Shown here: positions 7,540 through 19,084 of the stretch, piece after piece | How positions within the stretch are numbered: position 1 is the stretch's first letter | Layout of the letters: each line of letters begins with the position of its first letter | From: Halobacillus locisalis | GTDB taxonomy: Bacteria; Bacillota; Bacilli; Bacillales; Halobacillaceae | Assembly (NCBI RefSeq): GCF_013694105.1 | Contig: NZ_JACEFG010000001.1 | Span: 1,116,001 to 1,180,000, forward strand | Length of the DNA: 64,000 bases | Reading direction: 5' to 3' | The notes under the pieces: generated by a model | Databases searched by the model: none | What the model was told of the DNA's origin: nothing | Seen by the model: only the letters and a program-made list of their open reading frames with translations | Made by a program: the position numbers and the translations under genes

Positions 7540-9567
7540 CTAGCGTGCACTCTTTTTCATCAGCCATAAAAAGTACGGTGACCCGATAAGGGCAACAAGA
7601 ATTCCAGAAGGTATTTCATTTGGAGCGAGCAGTGTACGACTGAACAAATCAGCAAAAACTAACAGTAATCCACCTATGAGCATCGATACAGGTAACAATC
7701 GCTGATTCGCTGTCCCAACAAGAAGTCTCGCGACGTGTGGGGCAATCAAACCTATAAACCCAATAGATCCTACTGCAGCCACACTACATGCAGCTAATAA
7801 AGTAGCGATCATAGCCATCTGAAAACGGACGGACCGAACATTAAGCCCGAGTCCTTTTGCTGTGTCGTCACCTAGCGATAGAACATCTAATGCTTTAATA
7901 TAGAAAACAAGAATAGGTATAAATAAAATCACCGGCCAAATGAGGAACTGTATAAGCTCTGGCCAACCTCTTGCATATGTTGTCCCTGAAAGCCATGTAA
8001 GAGCGGAAGCTACTCCCACATCGGCTTGGACGACAATAATCTGAATAATAGCAGAACCGAAAGCAGAAACCCCTATTCCGAGTAGAGCAAGCACAGTAGG
8101 TTGGAATTCCGCTTTTGCCCCGAGCAGCATCACTATGATAAAGAAAAGGATAGCTCCTACCATTGCACCGATTGGCACCCAAACAACCGACACACTGAAC
8201 CAATACATCGTCATTAATGCACCGACACCAGCACCTGAGGTAATACCTATTACCGATGGATCTGCAAGAGGATTTCTTAGGACTCCCTGAAAAATAAGGC
8301 CACTCACGGCAAGGATTGCACCACTGAGTAACGCAACTAATGCTCTTGGTAATCGTAAGTTCAAAATGAAATTCTTAATGAATTCATTCGACTGCCCGAA
8401 TAAGGCATCCATCGCGACTATTGGCTCGAAGCCGTAATTACCTGATGCCATACTGATCAGAATCGTCATCACAATCGCCATTATTAACAACGAATATAAC
8501 TGAGTTAAAGGGAGGCGGCTTGTGGCACTTCCTGACAAAAGCACTCCCGTGTCACTGGAATTTGACTCTCGTTTCATTCGTAAGACAAGCCAAATCAGCC
8601 ACGGGGAACCGATAAGTGCCGTAATGGCACCAACGGGCAATTCTGAAAAAGATGGGTCGATAATTCTAGCTAAAACGTCTGCCATCAACAGTACATTTCC
8701 TCCCCATATAAAGGAAGCAAGTATGAGTAGAAGATGTGAACGGTAACCGATTAATTTCACGATATGAGGAGCTACAAGTCCAACAAAACCAATAGGCCCA
8801 ACGACACTGACCGTGACACTGGTTAATAAAACGGCAGCAGAGATCGTGACTAGCTTAACAGAGATGACATTTTGTCCAAGCGCCGTCGCAACATCCTCAC
8901 CTAAGGTCAACGTATCTAATTTTCCTGCAAACACAAAGGAAAAAGTCAACGCACAAATGATAAAAGGTAGTGCGAATTGTACTCCATCCCAGTTATTTTG
9001 AACCAGTGTCCCTCCACCCCACAAAAATAATCCTTGCGTTTCATTTTCATAAAAGATCTGAAGAACAGAGGTCAGGGCAGAAAAAAGGAACGTCACAATC
9101 ATGCCGGCTAACACCATTCTGACAGGGGTAGAATTTCCACCTCCAGATAGGAAATACACAAAAAGGAACGTCAGAACCCCACCTAAGAATGCCGTAAGAA
9201 TACCGTTGCCGAATAGTGTCACAGGGAAAAAGATCGTGGATACTACGACAGCGAAATATGTTCCAGAATGGATCCCCAACGTACTGGCAGAAGAAAGTGG
9301 GTTCTTCGTTACTGTTTGTAGGATCACGCCAGAAACAGCAAGAGCGCCTCCGGAAAGAATTCCGATGACCGCACGGGGCAATCTGAGAACCCTCACCGTG
9401 TGGTGCTCTATTAAGTCTTGGGGATTGAATAATGCGGCAATAACCGTAGATAGTGGAATGGTCACGTTCCCCTGGTTGATATGTATGAATGTAAGAAAAC
9501 ACAATAAAGCGGTCCCACCACCAAAGGTGAGAACCGCGAGCATTGTGCGATGCAAGGTTGGGTTCAT
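7540..9567 (-). CDS. Fused double FecCD-type siderophore ABC permease (FhuB-like)
   Basis: The 675-residue protein consists of two tandem FecCD permease domains, about residues 1-335 and 345-675, each with roughly ten helices. Each half carries the ARxxx-GGALAVSG and PIGFVGLVAPHI type motifs (GILSGGALAVSGVILQ and ALLSGAILAVSGLIFQ; VGLVAPHIVKL and IGLIAPHVARL). Most Firmicutes use two separate permeases; the fused form resembles E. coli FhuB. It begins 15 bases after the binding-protein stop. It imports an iron-siderophore complex, with an ATPase that must come from another locus because none is present here. Confidence 0.93.
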   Translation of the reverse strand: MNPTLHRTMLAVLTFGGGTALLCFLTFIHINQGNVTIPLSTVIAALFNPQDLIEHHTVRVLRLPRAVIGILSGGALAVSGVILQTVTKNPLSSASTLGIHSGTYFAVVVSTIFFPVTLFGNGILTAFLGGVLTFLFVYFLSGGGNSTPVRMVLAGMIVTFLFSALTSVLQIFYENETQGLFLWGGGTLVQNNWDGVQFALPFIICALTFSFVFAGKLDTLTLGEDVATALGQNVISVKLVTISAAVLLTSVTVSVVGPIGFVGLVAPHIVKLIGYRSHLLLILASFIWGGNVLLMADVLARIIDPSFSELPVGAITALIGSPWLIWLVLRMKRESNSSDTGVLLSGSATSRLPLTQLYSLLIMAIVMTILISMASGNYGFEPIVAMDALFGQSNEFIKNFILNLRLPRALVALLSGAILAVSGLIFQGVLRNPLADPSVIGITSGAGVGALMTMYWFSVSVVWVPIGAMVGAILFFIIVMLLGAKAEFQPTVLALLGIGVSAFGSAIIQIIVVQADVGVASALTWLSGTTYARGWPELIQFLIWPVILFIPILVFYIKALDVLSLGDDTAKGLGLNVRSVRFQMAMIATLLAACSVAAVGSIGFIGLIAPHVARLLVGTANQRLLPVSMLIGGLLLVFADLFSRTLLAPNEIPSGILVALIGSPYFLWLMKKSAR

Positions 9568-9582
9568 GCGAATCCCTCCACT

Positions 9583-10608
9583 TTACTGTTGTTCAATCAC
9601 GGAATCTGCTACTTGCTTCGCAAGAACTTCTGCAGATAATGGTCCACCAAATGTCCATGTGCTACCAGGCATTTGGTAAGTGCGACCTTCCTCTACAAAC
9701 GATAGGTTTTCCCATGCAGGGTTTCCAGCTAATTGATTCTCGAAAATGTTGTCTTCCTCTTGAACAATATAGAAGAAGTGAGCATCTTGGTAATTCTGTA
9801 GTGTTTCTACTGTTGTAGAAGTATAGCCATAGATTTCAAGGTTTTCCGACTCATACGAGTTCGTCATGCCCATATTGTTCATGATCCTAGCAACCATCGA
9901 ATTATCTGTAAACAAGCGCAATGTCGGAGTATTTTGAGAAGTGAAAGCTTGTGTGATTACGTAATTGATGTTTGACTGGCCATTCTCTTCTAAACGAGCG
10001 CGTTGTTCTTCAAATGTAGCCTCCATATCGCTAAGCACCTGCTCAGCTTCTACCTCTTTGTCTACAATCTCTGCGATTGTATTGAATTCATCGATCATAT
10101 TCTGATACTGATCTTGAGCAGCTTCTTCTGAATAAGGGGCAAACATGACCGTTGGTGCAATTTGCTCCAATTGATCAGCAATCGCTTCGTGACGGAACTG
10201 AACACCGATAATTAAATCCGGTTCCAATCTAGAAATAGCCTCTAAATTAGGCTCAGCACGAGTTCCGACATTCTCAACAGAATCGCTGAACGGAATGCCG
10301 ACGTCAACCCAGTCTCCATAAGAATCAAGACCTGCAACCCCTACAGGTTCCATGCCCAGAGCTTGCAAATCTTCTGCGTATGTCCACTCAAGAACAACGA
10401 TCTTCTGGGGTGTTCCATCAATCGTCACTTCCCCCATTGCGTCCTCGATCGTGATTGAGCGTTCTTCTTCTGAAGAAGAGTCTTCTGTTGCGTCCTCCGT
10501 CGTTTCTTCGTTCATTTCTGATTCATCTGAGTTGTCTGTTTCATTGTTACTACATGCCGCTAGCAGCATAATCAAGAATACTAAGGCAAACACCCAAATT
10601 TTTTTCAT
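9583..10608 (-). CDS. Iron-siderophore ABC transporter binding lipoprotein
   Basis: The 341-residue lipoprotein has a signal peptide with lipobox LLAACSNN, then an acidic Ser/Glu/Asp-rich linker (about residues 22-50), then a helical-backbone class III binding protein domain. Typical segments are PQKIVVLEWTYAEDLQALGMEPVG and LEAISRLEPDLIIGVQFRHE. It captures a ferric siderophore at the outer membrane face and hands it to the fused permease encoded next. A near-perfect Fur box lies 38 bases upstream, so iron repression is expected. The exact siderophore is not readable from sequence. Confidence 0.93.
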   Translation of the reverse strand: MKKIWVFALVFLIMLLAACSNNETDNSDESEMNEETTEDATEDSSSEEERSITIEDAMGEVTIDGTPQKIVVLEWTYAEDLQALGMEPVGVAGLDSYGDWVDVGIPFSDSVENVGTRAEPNLEAISRLEPDLIIGVQFRHEAIADQLEQIAPTVMFAPYSEEAAQDQYQNMIDEFNTIAEIVDKEVEAEQVLSDMEATFEEQRARLEENGQSNINYVITQAFTSQNTPTLRLFTDNSMVARIMNNMGMTNSYESENLEIYGYTSTTVETLQNYQDAHFFYIVQEEDNIFENQLAGNPAWENLSFVEEGRTYQMPGSTWTFGGPLSAEVLAKQVADSVIEQQ

Positions 10609-10645
10609 TTTACCTCATCCCTTCTCTTATGTATAAGTACCAATT

Positions 10646-10664
10646 GATAAAGATTATCATTATC
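10646..10664. promoter_or_regulatory. Fur box upstream of the siderophore-binding protein gene
   Basis: The minus-strand sequence GATAATGATAATCTTTATC matches the 19-base Fur consensus GATAATGATAATCATTATC at 18 positions. Its position just upstream of the iron-uptake genes supports iron-dependent repression. Confidence 0.88.
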
Positions 10665-10775
10665 ACACTCTTAGACTACTAATTTTTATAAAAAAAGTCA
10701 ACCGCTTTATAAAACAGAAAAATCGAAGGACTTATCATTCGAAACTTGCAAAAATCACATCCAAAATGTAATCCT

Positions 10776-11339
10776 TTAATGAAGTTTTTGCATCGTTGCC
10801 TTACCAGAAAATTCAGCAATCTCATTCATGTTACTCGACAAAAAAGACGCCATTCTTTCTTTGTTTCCCTCTTTAAATAGAACAATATCACTGTCAGTCA
10901 GTGTATATTCTGAAAACTCATCGAACTCTTCTGCAAATCGTTTCATCAAATCCACGCGCTCAATCGATGCTGTATCCCCATTCAAAGTGAAATGATACCC
11001 CTTACTATCAGGAATGAGTAAGGATAGCATAATCGCGTTATAGATGAACGTCTGCTCCTTTTGACCTTCCTCTCTCCAATATTCATAGAAAGATCCCCCT
11101 GGTATGAACGACTCTTTATAACGGTAGTCTACATGCACGCGACCGTCATCTGTACGAATCTCTCCAATCATCTCTCCAGCCGGTAATGACCGAAGAATCT
11201 TCGGATGTTGATTGCCACCAACATATGTACCAATATAAGGGTGGATGTTTTGAAAGGTCATATCCTTTATCGTGGTGATTTCTTCAGTCTGAGAACATCC
11301 CGTGAGCCAAAACATTAAGATAAGAACCCATTTCTTCAT
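10776..11339 (-). CDS. Putative lipoprotein, DUF4825-like
   Basis: The 187-residue protein starts with a short signal peptide and lipobox (FWLTGCSQ, Cys15), so it should be anchored to the outer face of the membrane. The segment IGTYVGGNQHPKILRSLPAGE resembles the start of DUF4825 domains, an uncharacterised extracytoplasmic domain of Bacilli; the match is by memory and tentative. The central part is rich in aromatic and acidic residues and has no obvious catalytic motif. Its ATG overlaps the stop of the upstream reading frame (ATGA), so translation is coupled to the small, apparently frameshifted membrane-protein gene upstream. Confidence 0.75.
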   Translation of the reverse strand: MKKWVLILMFWLTGCSQTEEITTIKDMTFQNIHPYIGTYVGGNQHPKILRSLPAGEMIGEIRTDDGRVHVDYRYKESFIPGGSFYEYWREEGQKEQTFIYNAIMLSLLIPDSKGYHFTLNGDTASIERVDLMKRFAEEFDEFSEYTLTDSDIVLFKEGNKERMASFLSSNMNEIAEFSGKATMQKLH

Positions 11340-11554
11340 CTCCAGTAAGCCTCCTTAAGTTCTATGACTTTCACTTTCCCCGTTTGAGGGTGAATCATAT
11401 AAGATTTTTGGTTCGAAGCGTAATCGTAAAACCGGTGTTTAAGTCCAAGTGAATATCCTCCATCGACTGTAATCGTCGTTCGTTCACGGCTAGTCTTCAT
11501 ATTTCCGAATTCCTGTGTTGCTTGTTCATATGTATAACTTGGCTTCATGTACAA
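11336..11554 (-). CDS. C-terminal part of a frameshifted small membrane protein
   Basis: This 72-codon frame (from TTG 11554; an ATG is at 11548) encodes a soluble basic domain ending KVKVIELKEAYWR. Upstream in the same frame, before any start codon, the sequence reads SFLVIPIVLFLYM, a clean membrane helix that would belong to the same protein. No ribosome binding site precedes the TTG or ATG. The frame joins the upstream frame at 11575-11733 if one T is added to a five-T run (11577-11581). I therefore read it as the second half of one gene broken by a one-base deletion, a sequencing error or programmed slippage. Function is unknown. Confidence 0.55.
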   Translation of the reverse strand: MYMKPSYTYEQATQEFGNMKTSRERTTITVDGGYSLGLKHRFYDYASNQKSYMIHPQTGKVKVIELKEAYWR

Positions 11555-11574
11555 AAATAGAACAATAGGGATGA

Positions 11575-11733
11575 CTAAAAACGAACAGGTTGCTTCTTAA
11601 TGAACGGCAACACGATGAGAGGAGGTAAGATCCATCCGATTTCCATAATCCCTTCAAAAGTGAACCGATTGATCAGAAATAGTACAACTGCTGTTCCCCA
11701 GCCCGTGATTATAAGTGGGAGTCTATTCAGCAC
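11575..11733 (-). CDS. N-terminal part of a frameshifted small membrane protein
   Basis: A 52-codon frame starts at GTG 11733 behind a strong GGAGGGGGGAG ribosome binding site. It encodes two hydrophobic helices (LPLIITGWGTAVVLFLI and IGWILPPLIVLPFI) ending KKQPVRF before a TAG. Adding one T to the T-run just before the stop would continue it into FLVIPIVLFLYMKPS and the downstream frame. The reconstructed product would be about 130 residues with three helices and a cytoplasmic or external basic domain. I do not recognise the family. It heads the little operon with the DUF4825-like lipoprotein. Confidence 0.5.
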   Translation of the reverse strand: MLNRLPLIITGWGTAVVLFLINRFTFEGIMEIGWILPPLIVLPFIKKQPVRF

Positions 11734-11793
11734 CTTCTCCCCCCTCCACTTAATAATGGCTATTGGAAATCTGTCTAGTATTATATCACTTCA

Positions 11794-11825
11794 AGAAAAA
11801 AAGCTGTGCCCCAGAGTAGCACAGC
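11794..11825 (-). terminator. Terminator of the ilv-leu operon
   Basis: The stem GCTGTGC/GCACAGC (11803-11825) is followed on the minus strand by a seven-T run. It lies immediately after the ilvA stop. Confidence 0.88.
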
Positions 11826-11833
11826 CTTCATCA

Positions 11834-12793
11834 TTATGCGATGGTTATTTTTTTCGGATTAGCTAGCTTTCGGATCATCGGAATACGAGATACATCCATA
11901 TTCCCCCCACTAAGAACAATACCGCATTGACTGTTGTTCAAGGAGACCCCCTCACTTAATAGTCCTGCAAGAGCCGTAGCCCCCGCACCTTCTACGAGTG
12001 TTTTTTCCCTTTCAAGCAAGAAAAGCATCGCTTGAGCAATCTCTTGTTCATCAACAGTGATGACCCGGTCCACGTATTTCTGGATGCAAGGAAAGGTCAC
12101 TCTCCCTCTCTCCTTCACAGCAATCCCATCAGCGATCGTGGCAACCGATGTTAATTTTTCTGGACCCTTTTTATACAAGGCATTGTACGTCGAGGGTGCT
12201 TGCTTAGATTGTACACCAATCACTTGTATGCCAGGCTTGATTTGTTTAGCAGCAAATGCGACGCCACTGATCAAGCCACCCCCACCGATGGGGACAAATA
12301 GAGTATCCAACTTTGGCTGTTGTTCCAACATCTCCACAGCTACAGTCGCCTGCCCCGCCATTACATCATGATCATCGAAGGGGTGTACAAACGTAGCCCC
12401 TGAACGCTTCTGCTCTTCGCAAGCAGCCAAAAACGCCTCCTGAAATGACTCTCCAGTCAGCACCACTTTCGCACCATATCCTTGAGTGGCTTCTACTTTA
12501 GCTGTCGGTGTCGACTCTGGCATAAAGATTTTCGCTTGCACGCCTCGTTTCGTAGCAGCAAGCGCTACCCCTTGGGCATGGTTCCCCGCAGAGGCAGCGA
12601 TTACTCCGCACTTCGCTTCTTTTTCGCTCAATTGCGAAACTTTATATGAAGCCCCGCGCACTTTGAATGCTCCTGTTTTCTGCTGGTTTTCCATTTTCAT
12701 ATACACCTGTTGCCCCGTCTTCTGGTTGAGCGTCTCTGAAGTATGAAGAGGTGTTCGGTGCACCACCCCTTCAAGCGTTTTGTGTGCATCCAT
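11834..12793 (-). CDS. ilvA: Threonine dehydratase (deaminase), short form; 5' end appears frameshifted
   Basis: The PLP enzyme converts threonine to 2-oxobutyrate for isoleucine synthesis. The PLP lysine is in KTGAFKVRGA (Lys44), the phosphate-binding loop is GGGG near 157, and SGGNMD lies near the C-terminus. At about 320 residues it lacks the C-terminal ACT-like regulatory domain found in B. subtilis IlvA (about 420 residues), so it may not be inhibited by isoleucine. The annotated ATG at 12793 has no ribosome binding site. A TTG at 12822 has AAAGGAG eight bases upstream but reads into a stop after four codons. One extra G in the run 12817-12820 would give MGDFLTLAKVMDAHKTL, the expected N-terminus. 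It is the last gene of the ilv-leu operon. Confidence 0.85.
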   Translation of the reverse strand: MDAHKTLEGVVHRTPLHTSETLNQKTGQQVYMKMENQQKTGAFKVRGASYKVSQLSEKEAKCGVIAASAGNHAQGVALAATKRGVQAKIFMPESTPTAKVEATQGYGAKVVLTGESFQEAFLAACEEQKRSGATFVHPFDDHDVMAGQATVAVEMLEQQPKLDTLFVPIGGGGLISGVAFAAKQIKPGIQVIGVQSKQAPSTYNALYKKGPEKLTSVATIADGIAVKERGRVTFPCIQKYVDRVITVDEQEIAQAMLFLLEREKTLVEGAGATALAGLLSEGVSLNNSQCGIVLSGGNMDVSRIPMIRKLANPKKITIA

Positions 12794-12835
12794 TACTTTT
12801 GCTAGCGTTAAGAAATCCCCAACGTCTTCACTCCT

Positions 12836-13417
12836 TTATGATTGTTTTTGTTCGAACTGGTCGATTTTTTCTTGATAGGTTAAAGTAACTGCTATCTCAT
12901 CCCATCCATTAAGGAGCATTTCCTTATGGTAAGGTTGTATATCAAAAGAGACCGTTTGAGAACCATCCGAAACGACTTGTTCTTCTAAATCGACCTTCAG
13001 TTCATAAGGATGGTCCTCAGCCTCTTTGATCATGTTTTCTGTAACGGAAATCGGCAACTGAATGGGCAGAATTCCATTTTTAAAGCAATTGTTATAAAAA
13101 ATATCGGCAAAACTCGGAGCAATGACCACTTTAAACCCGAAGTCTTGTATCGCCCACGGGGCATGCTCTCGTGATGACCCACAGCCAAAGTTTTCTCCCC
13201 CTACAAGAATGGAGGCACCTTCGTACATTGGGTCATTTAATGAAAAATCTTTCCGTTTTGTCCCATCATCGTGAAACCGCCAGTGATAAAAGAGAAACTG
13301 ACCGAAACCTTGTCGTTCAATCCGCTTCAAAAATTGTTTCGGAATAATCTGGTCTGTATCGACGTTCGCTCTATTCAATGGGTAAACACGACCTGTATGT
13401 TGTTTCAATGGTTCCAT
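12836..13417 (-). CDS. leuD: 3-isopropylmalate dehydratase small subunit
   Basis: The 193-residue LeuD is full length. It starts [22 protein letters not shown] and contains the swivel-domain motif [18 protein letters not shown] near 72-89. With LeuC it isomerises 2-isopropylmalate to 3-isopropylmalate in leucine synthesis. Its start lies three bases after the leuC stop, so the two subunits are translated in balance. Position at the promoter-distal end, just before ilvA, is as expected for this operon. Confidence 0.97.
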   Translation of the reverse strand: MEPLKQHTGRVYPLNRANVDTDQIIPKQFLKRIERQGFGQFLFYHWRFHDDGTKRKDFSLNDPMYEGASILVGGENFGCGSSREHAPWAIQDFGFKVVIAPSFADIFYNNCFKNGILPIQLPISVTENMIKEAEDHPYELKVDLEEQVVSDGSQTVSFDIQPYHKEMLLNGWDEIAVTLTYQEKIDQFEQKQS

Positions 13418-13420
13418 GGT

Positions 13421-14833
13421 TTACCCTCCTACCGTGCTTGCGTATTTTCTTACATCGACAAACCGGCCTTCAAGAGCCGCGGCAGCCGCCATTTCTGGTG
13501 AAACCAAATGTGTTCTGGAACCATTCCCTTGTCTTCCCTCGAAGTTTCGGTTTGAAGTGGAAGCACAACGTTCACCAGGTGGGACGATGTCATCGTTCAT
13601 GGCGAGGCACATGCTACAACCCGCATCTCGCCACTCAAATCCAGCTGTAAGAAAAATGGTATGAAGTCCCTCTGCCTCAGCCTGATGTTTGACCGTTTGA
13701 GATCCTGGTACAACGATTGCCTTCACTCGATCATGAACTTTCCCACCGCGAACGATTTCAGCTGCTCTCTTAAGATCGCTCAATCGTGAGTTCGTACATG
13801 ATCCGATGAATACGTGCTCCACTGGAATCGATTCGATAGATTGGTTTGCTTCAAGCCCCATATATTCAATGGCCCGCTCAACACCATCTCTGTCTTCCTT
13901 CACCACTTCCGGATCTGGAACGTGACCCCCGACAGGAACGGATTGTGAAGGATTCGTTCCCCACGTAACTTGAGGTTCAATTTCGTCTGCATGAATCATT
14001 ACGGTTTGGTCGTATGATGCCCCCTCGTCAGAAGCGAGAGACAACCATTGATCAACGACGTCATCAAAATCTTGACCTGCAGGAACATGTCTACGACCTT
14101 TCAGATACTCCACAGTCTTTTCATCTGGACTGATTAGACCAGCTCTTGCCCCAGCTTCAATCGACATGTTACAAACGGTCATCCTCTCTTCCATTGAAAG
14201 GTTCTGTACGGCTTCACCCGTATATTCAATCACATGTCCCGTACCAAATCTGACACCGAACTTACCGATAATCGCTAAAATCAAGTCTTTGGCCGTAACA
14301 CCTGTACCTAACTTGCCATCTACGTGGACCTGCAGAGTCTTCGGCTTAGATTGCCAAAGTGATTGAGTGGCAAGCACATGCTCGACTTCACTCGTCCCGA
14401 TTCCAAATGCAAGTGCCCCGAAAGCACCGTGCGTAGAAGTGTGGCTATCTCCGCAGACAATGGTTTTGCCTGGTTGTGTAAGTCCAAGTTCAGGACCGAT
14501 GACATGGACAATCCCTTGGTCGGGGTGATCGATATCAGCTAATCGAATACCAAACTCCTCACAATTCTCCTTTAACGTATCCATTTGTTTTTTTGAAACC
14601 GCATCTTTGATCACGTTACGGTGCACTGTCGGAACATTATGATCCATCGTGGCGTACGTCCGATCAGGTCTTCTAACCTGACGACCACTCATCCTCAAGC
14701 CTTCAAAGGCTTGAGGGGAGGTCACTTCATGAATCAAATGCAAATCGATATATAGAAGATCCGGTTTCCCCTCTTCTTCGTGAACCATGTGTTGTTCCCA
14801 TATCTTTTCTATAATTGTTTTTGGCTGATCCAT
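13421..14833 (-). CDS. leuC: 3-isopropylmalate dehydratase large subunit
   Basis: This aconitase-family subunit carries the 4Fe-4S cluster used to isomerise isopropylmalate. Cluster ligands are in FIGSCTNSR and [24 protein letters not shown] is the typical active-site segment. I start at ATG 14833 because AAAGGAG lies ten bases upstream and the protein then begins [15 protein letters not shown], as in homologues; a longer frame runs from 14872. Length is then 470 residues. It follows leuB by 26 bases and is followed by leuD. Confidence 0.96.
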   Translation of the reverse strand: MDQPKTIIEKIWEQHMVHEEEGKPDLLYIDLHLIHEVTSPQAFEGLRMSGRQVRRPDRTYATMDHNVPTVHRNVIKDAVSKKQMDTLKENCEEFGIRLADIDHPDQGIVHVIGPELGLTQPGKTIVCGDSHTSTHGAFGALAFGIGTSEVEHVLATQSLWQSKPKTLQVHVDGKLGTGVTAKDLILAIIGKFGVRFGTGHVIEYTGEAVQNLSMEERMTVCNMSIEAGARAGLISPDEKTVEYLKGRRHVPAGQDFDDVVDQWLSLASDEGASYDQTVMIHADEIEPQVTWGTNPSQSVPVGGHVPDPEVVKEDRDGVERAIEYMGLEANQSIESIPVEHVFIGSCTNSRLSDLKRAAEIVRGGKVHDRVKAIVVPGSQTVKHQAEAEGLHTIFLTAGFEWRDAGCSMCLAMNDDIVPPGERCASTSNRNFEGRQGNGSRTHLVSPEMAAAAALEGRFVDVRKYASTVGG

Positions 14834-14859
14834 GTCTTGTCGCTCCTTTCTTCCATCCT

Positions 14860-15966
14860 TTAGACGTAACACCTCATGATGTGTTCAGTTGTATCATTAG
14901 CACTGATTTGATCTACGACTTTCGAAGCTAATACACTTCCGCTCACCAATACCCCATTACTTATTTTTAAATCTTGCGTGTGGTACCTCGATTGAAGAAC
15001 CTGTTGAACGGCCGCTTCTACGGTTTCAGCTTCTTCATGCATCCCAAATGAGTGTTTCAGCATCATCGCAACCGATAAGATCGAGGCGAGAGGGTTCGCT
15101 TTGTTCTCCCCAGCAATGTCAGGTGCAGATCCGTGAACAGGTTCGTATAGACCGACGCCATCTTCTCTGACACTAGCTGATGGGAGCATTCCCAGTGATC
15201 CAGTCAGAACGGATGCTTCATCACTCAAAATATCTCCGAACATATTTTCAGTGACTAGAACATCGAATGATGATGGGTTGGTTACCAATTTCATCGCTGC
15301 GGCATCGACTAGCATGTGCTCCACTTCAACATCTGGATAATCGACTTTCTTTTCCTCGACTATTTCTCGCCACATGCGGCTTGATTCTAAGACGTTCGCC
15401 TTGTCTACAGAGGTCAGGTGCTTTCTTCGCACACGCGCACTCTCAAATGCTTTTTCGACGATTCTTTCAATTTCCATCCTTTGGTAGGCTAATGTGTCGA
15501 CAACAGACTGCCCGTTATCCCGACGCTCTCGCGGTTCTCCAAAATAAAGGCCTCCTGTCAGTTCCCTCACGATCAGCAGGTCACTGCCAGCGACAACTTC
15601 CGGTTTTAATGGAGAGGCGTGAAGCAATTGTTGAAAAGCTTGAACGGGTCTTAGGTTAGCAAAAAGCCCAAGCTGCTTTCGGATTCCTAATAGTCCCTTT
15701 TCAGGGCGCATGTGACCTGGTAATTGATCCCACTTAGGTCCTCCTACAGCTCCGAGGAAGATGGCATCCGCTTTCTTACAAGCTTCAATGGTATCCTCTG
15801 GAAGTGGAGTCCCTTGTTGATCAATCGCTGCACCACCGATTTCATGACTCTCAAAGGTAAACGTATGTTGGTAACGTCCAGCGATCGCTTCGAGCACTTG
15901 CTTAGCGGCTTTCGTTACTTCTGGACCTATTCCATCTCCCGGTAATAAAACGATGTGTTTTTTCAA
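14860..15966 (-). CDS. leuB: 3-isopropylmalate dehydrogenase
   Basis: The 368-residue enzyme oxidises and decarboxylates 3-isopropylmalate to 2-oxoisocaproate with NAD. It shows the N-terminal [11 protein letters not shown] motif, GAVGGPKWD, and the metal/NAD-binding [28 protein letters not shown] region (only cited by residues about 225-252). [15 protein letters not shown] is present near 275. The gene sits 15 bases downstream of leuA with its own ribosome binding site (AAAAAGGAGG). Confidence 0.97.
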   Translation of the reverse strand: MKKHIVLLPGDGIGPEVTKAAKQVLEAIAGRYQHTFTFESHEIGGAAIDQQGTPLPEDTIEACKKADAIFLGAVGGPKWDQLPGHMRPEKGLLGIRKQLGLFANLRPVQAFQQLLHASPLKPEVVAGSDLLIVRELTGGLYFGEPRERRDNGQSVVDTLAYQRMEIERIVEKAFESARVRRKHLTSVDKANVLESSRMWREIVEEKKVDYPDVEVEHMLVDAAAMKLVTNPSSFDVLVTENMFGDILSDEASVLTGSLGMLPSASVREDGVGLYEPVHGSAPDIAGENKANPLASILSVAMMLKHSFGMHEEAETVEAAVQQVLQSRYHTQDLKISNGVLVSGSVLASKVVDQISANDTTEHIMRCYV

Positions 15967-15981
15967 TTGAACTCCTCCTTT

Positions 15982-18562
<2,581 letters not shown>

Positions 18563-19084
18563 TTATTTTAATAATGAATACGGTTTGAACTCTGTCACTT
18601 GTGGTTGATGACCTCTTGTAAATGCTGTGAGTCCGGTTCTTGCTAATTCTTTAATGCCATATGGCCTTAGTAGATCAATCAACGCATCGACTTTATCCGA
18701 TTTACCCGTAACCTGAACGGTTATACTTTCCTTGCTTACATCGATGATGGCTGCGCGGAACGGTTCAATGATGCCTTGAATTTCACTACGGATTTGCGGA
18801 TTGCTAATCACTTTCACCATGGCGAGTTCTCTCGCCACAATGGCCTTATCTGTAATATCCGATACTTTCAATACATCAATTTGCTTATTCAATTGTTTCG
18901 TAAGCTGCTCGAGTTTTCGATTGTCTTCTACTTCTACAACGAAGGTCATTTTGGAAACCCCTTCGGTTTCTGTTCGACCTACTGAGATACTTTCAATGTT
19001 GAATTGCCTTTTTGATAATAAGCCCGTTACACGATTGAGTACACCGCTTCTATTGTGTACAATCGCTGTTACGATTCGTTTCAT
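18563..19084 (-). CDS. ilvN: Acetolactate synthase small (regulatory) subunit
   Basis: The 173-residue regulatory subunit has an N-terminal ACT domain ([18 protein letters not shown], residues 9-26) that normally binds valine or leucine for feedback inhibition, and the conserved C-terminal domain found in two-domain IlvN/IlvH proteins. It stimulates the catalytic subunit. Its ATG overlaps the ilvB stop by four bases, ensuring coupled synthesis. Confidence 0.96.
   Translation of the reverse strand: MKRIVTAIVHNRSGVLNRVTGLLSKRQFNIESISVGRTETEGVSKMTFVVEVEDNRKLEQLTKQLNKQIDVLKVSDITDKAIVARELAMVKVISNPQIRSEIQGIIEPFRAAIIDVSKESITVQVTGKSDKVDALIDLLRPYGIKELARTGLTAFTRGHQPQVTEFKPYSLLK

Noticed and set aside
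9101-9679. Long plus-strand frame opposite the siderophore permease gene
   Set aside because: It lies inside a clear membrane-protein gene on the other strand, has no ribosome site, and its sequence is proline/arginine-rich shadow coding.
10665-10775. Terminator or small RNA between the Fur box and the DUF4825-like gene
   Set aside because: The interval is AT-rich with no convincing stem or T run.
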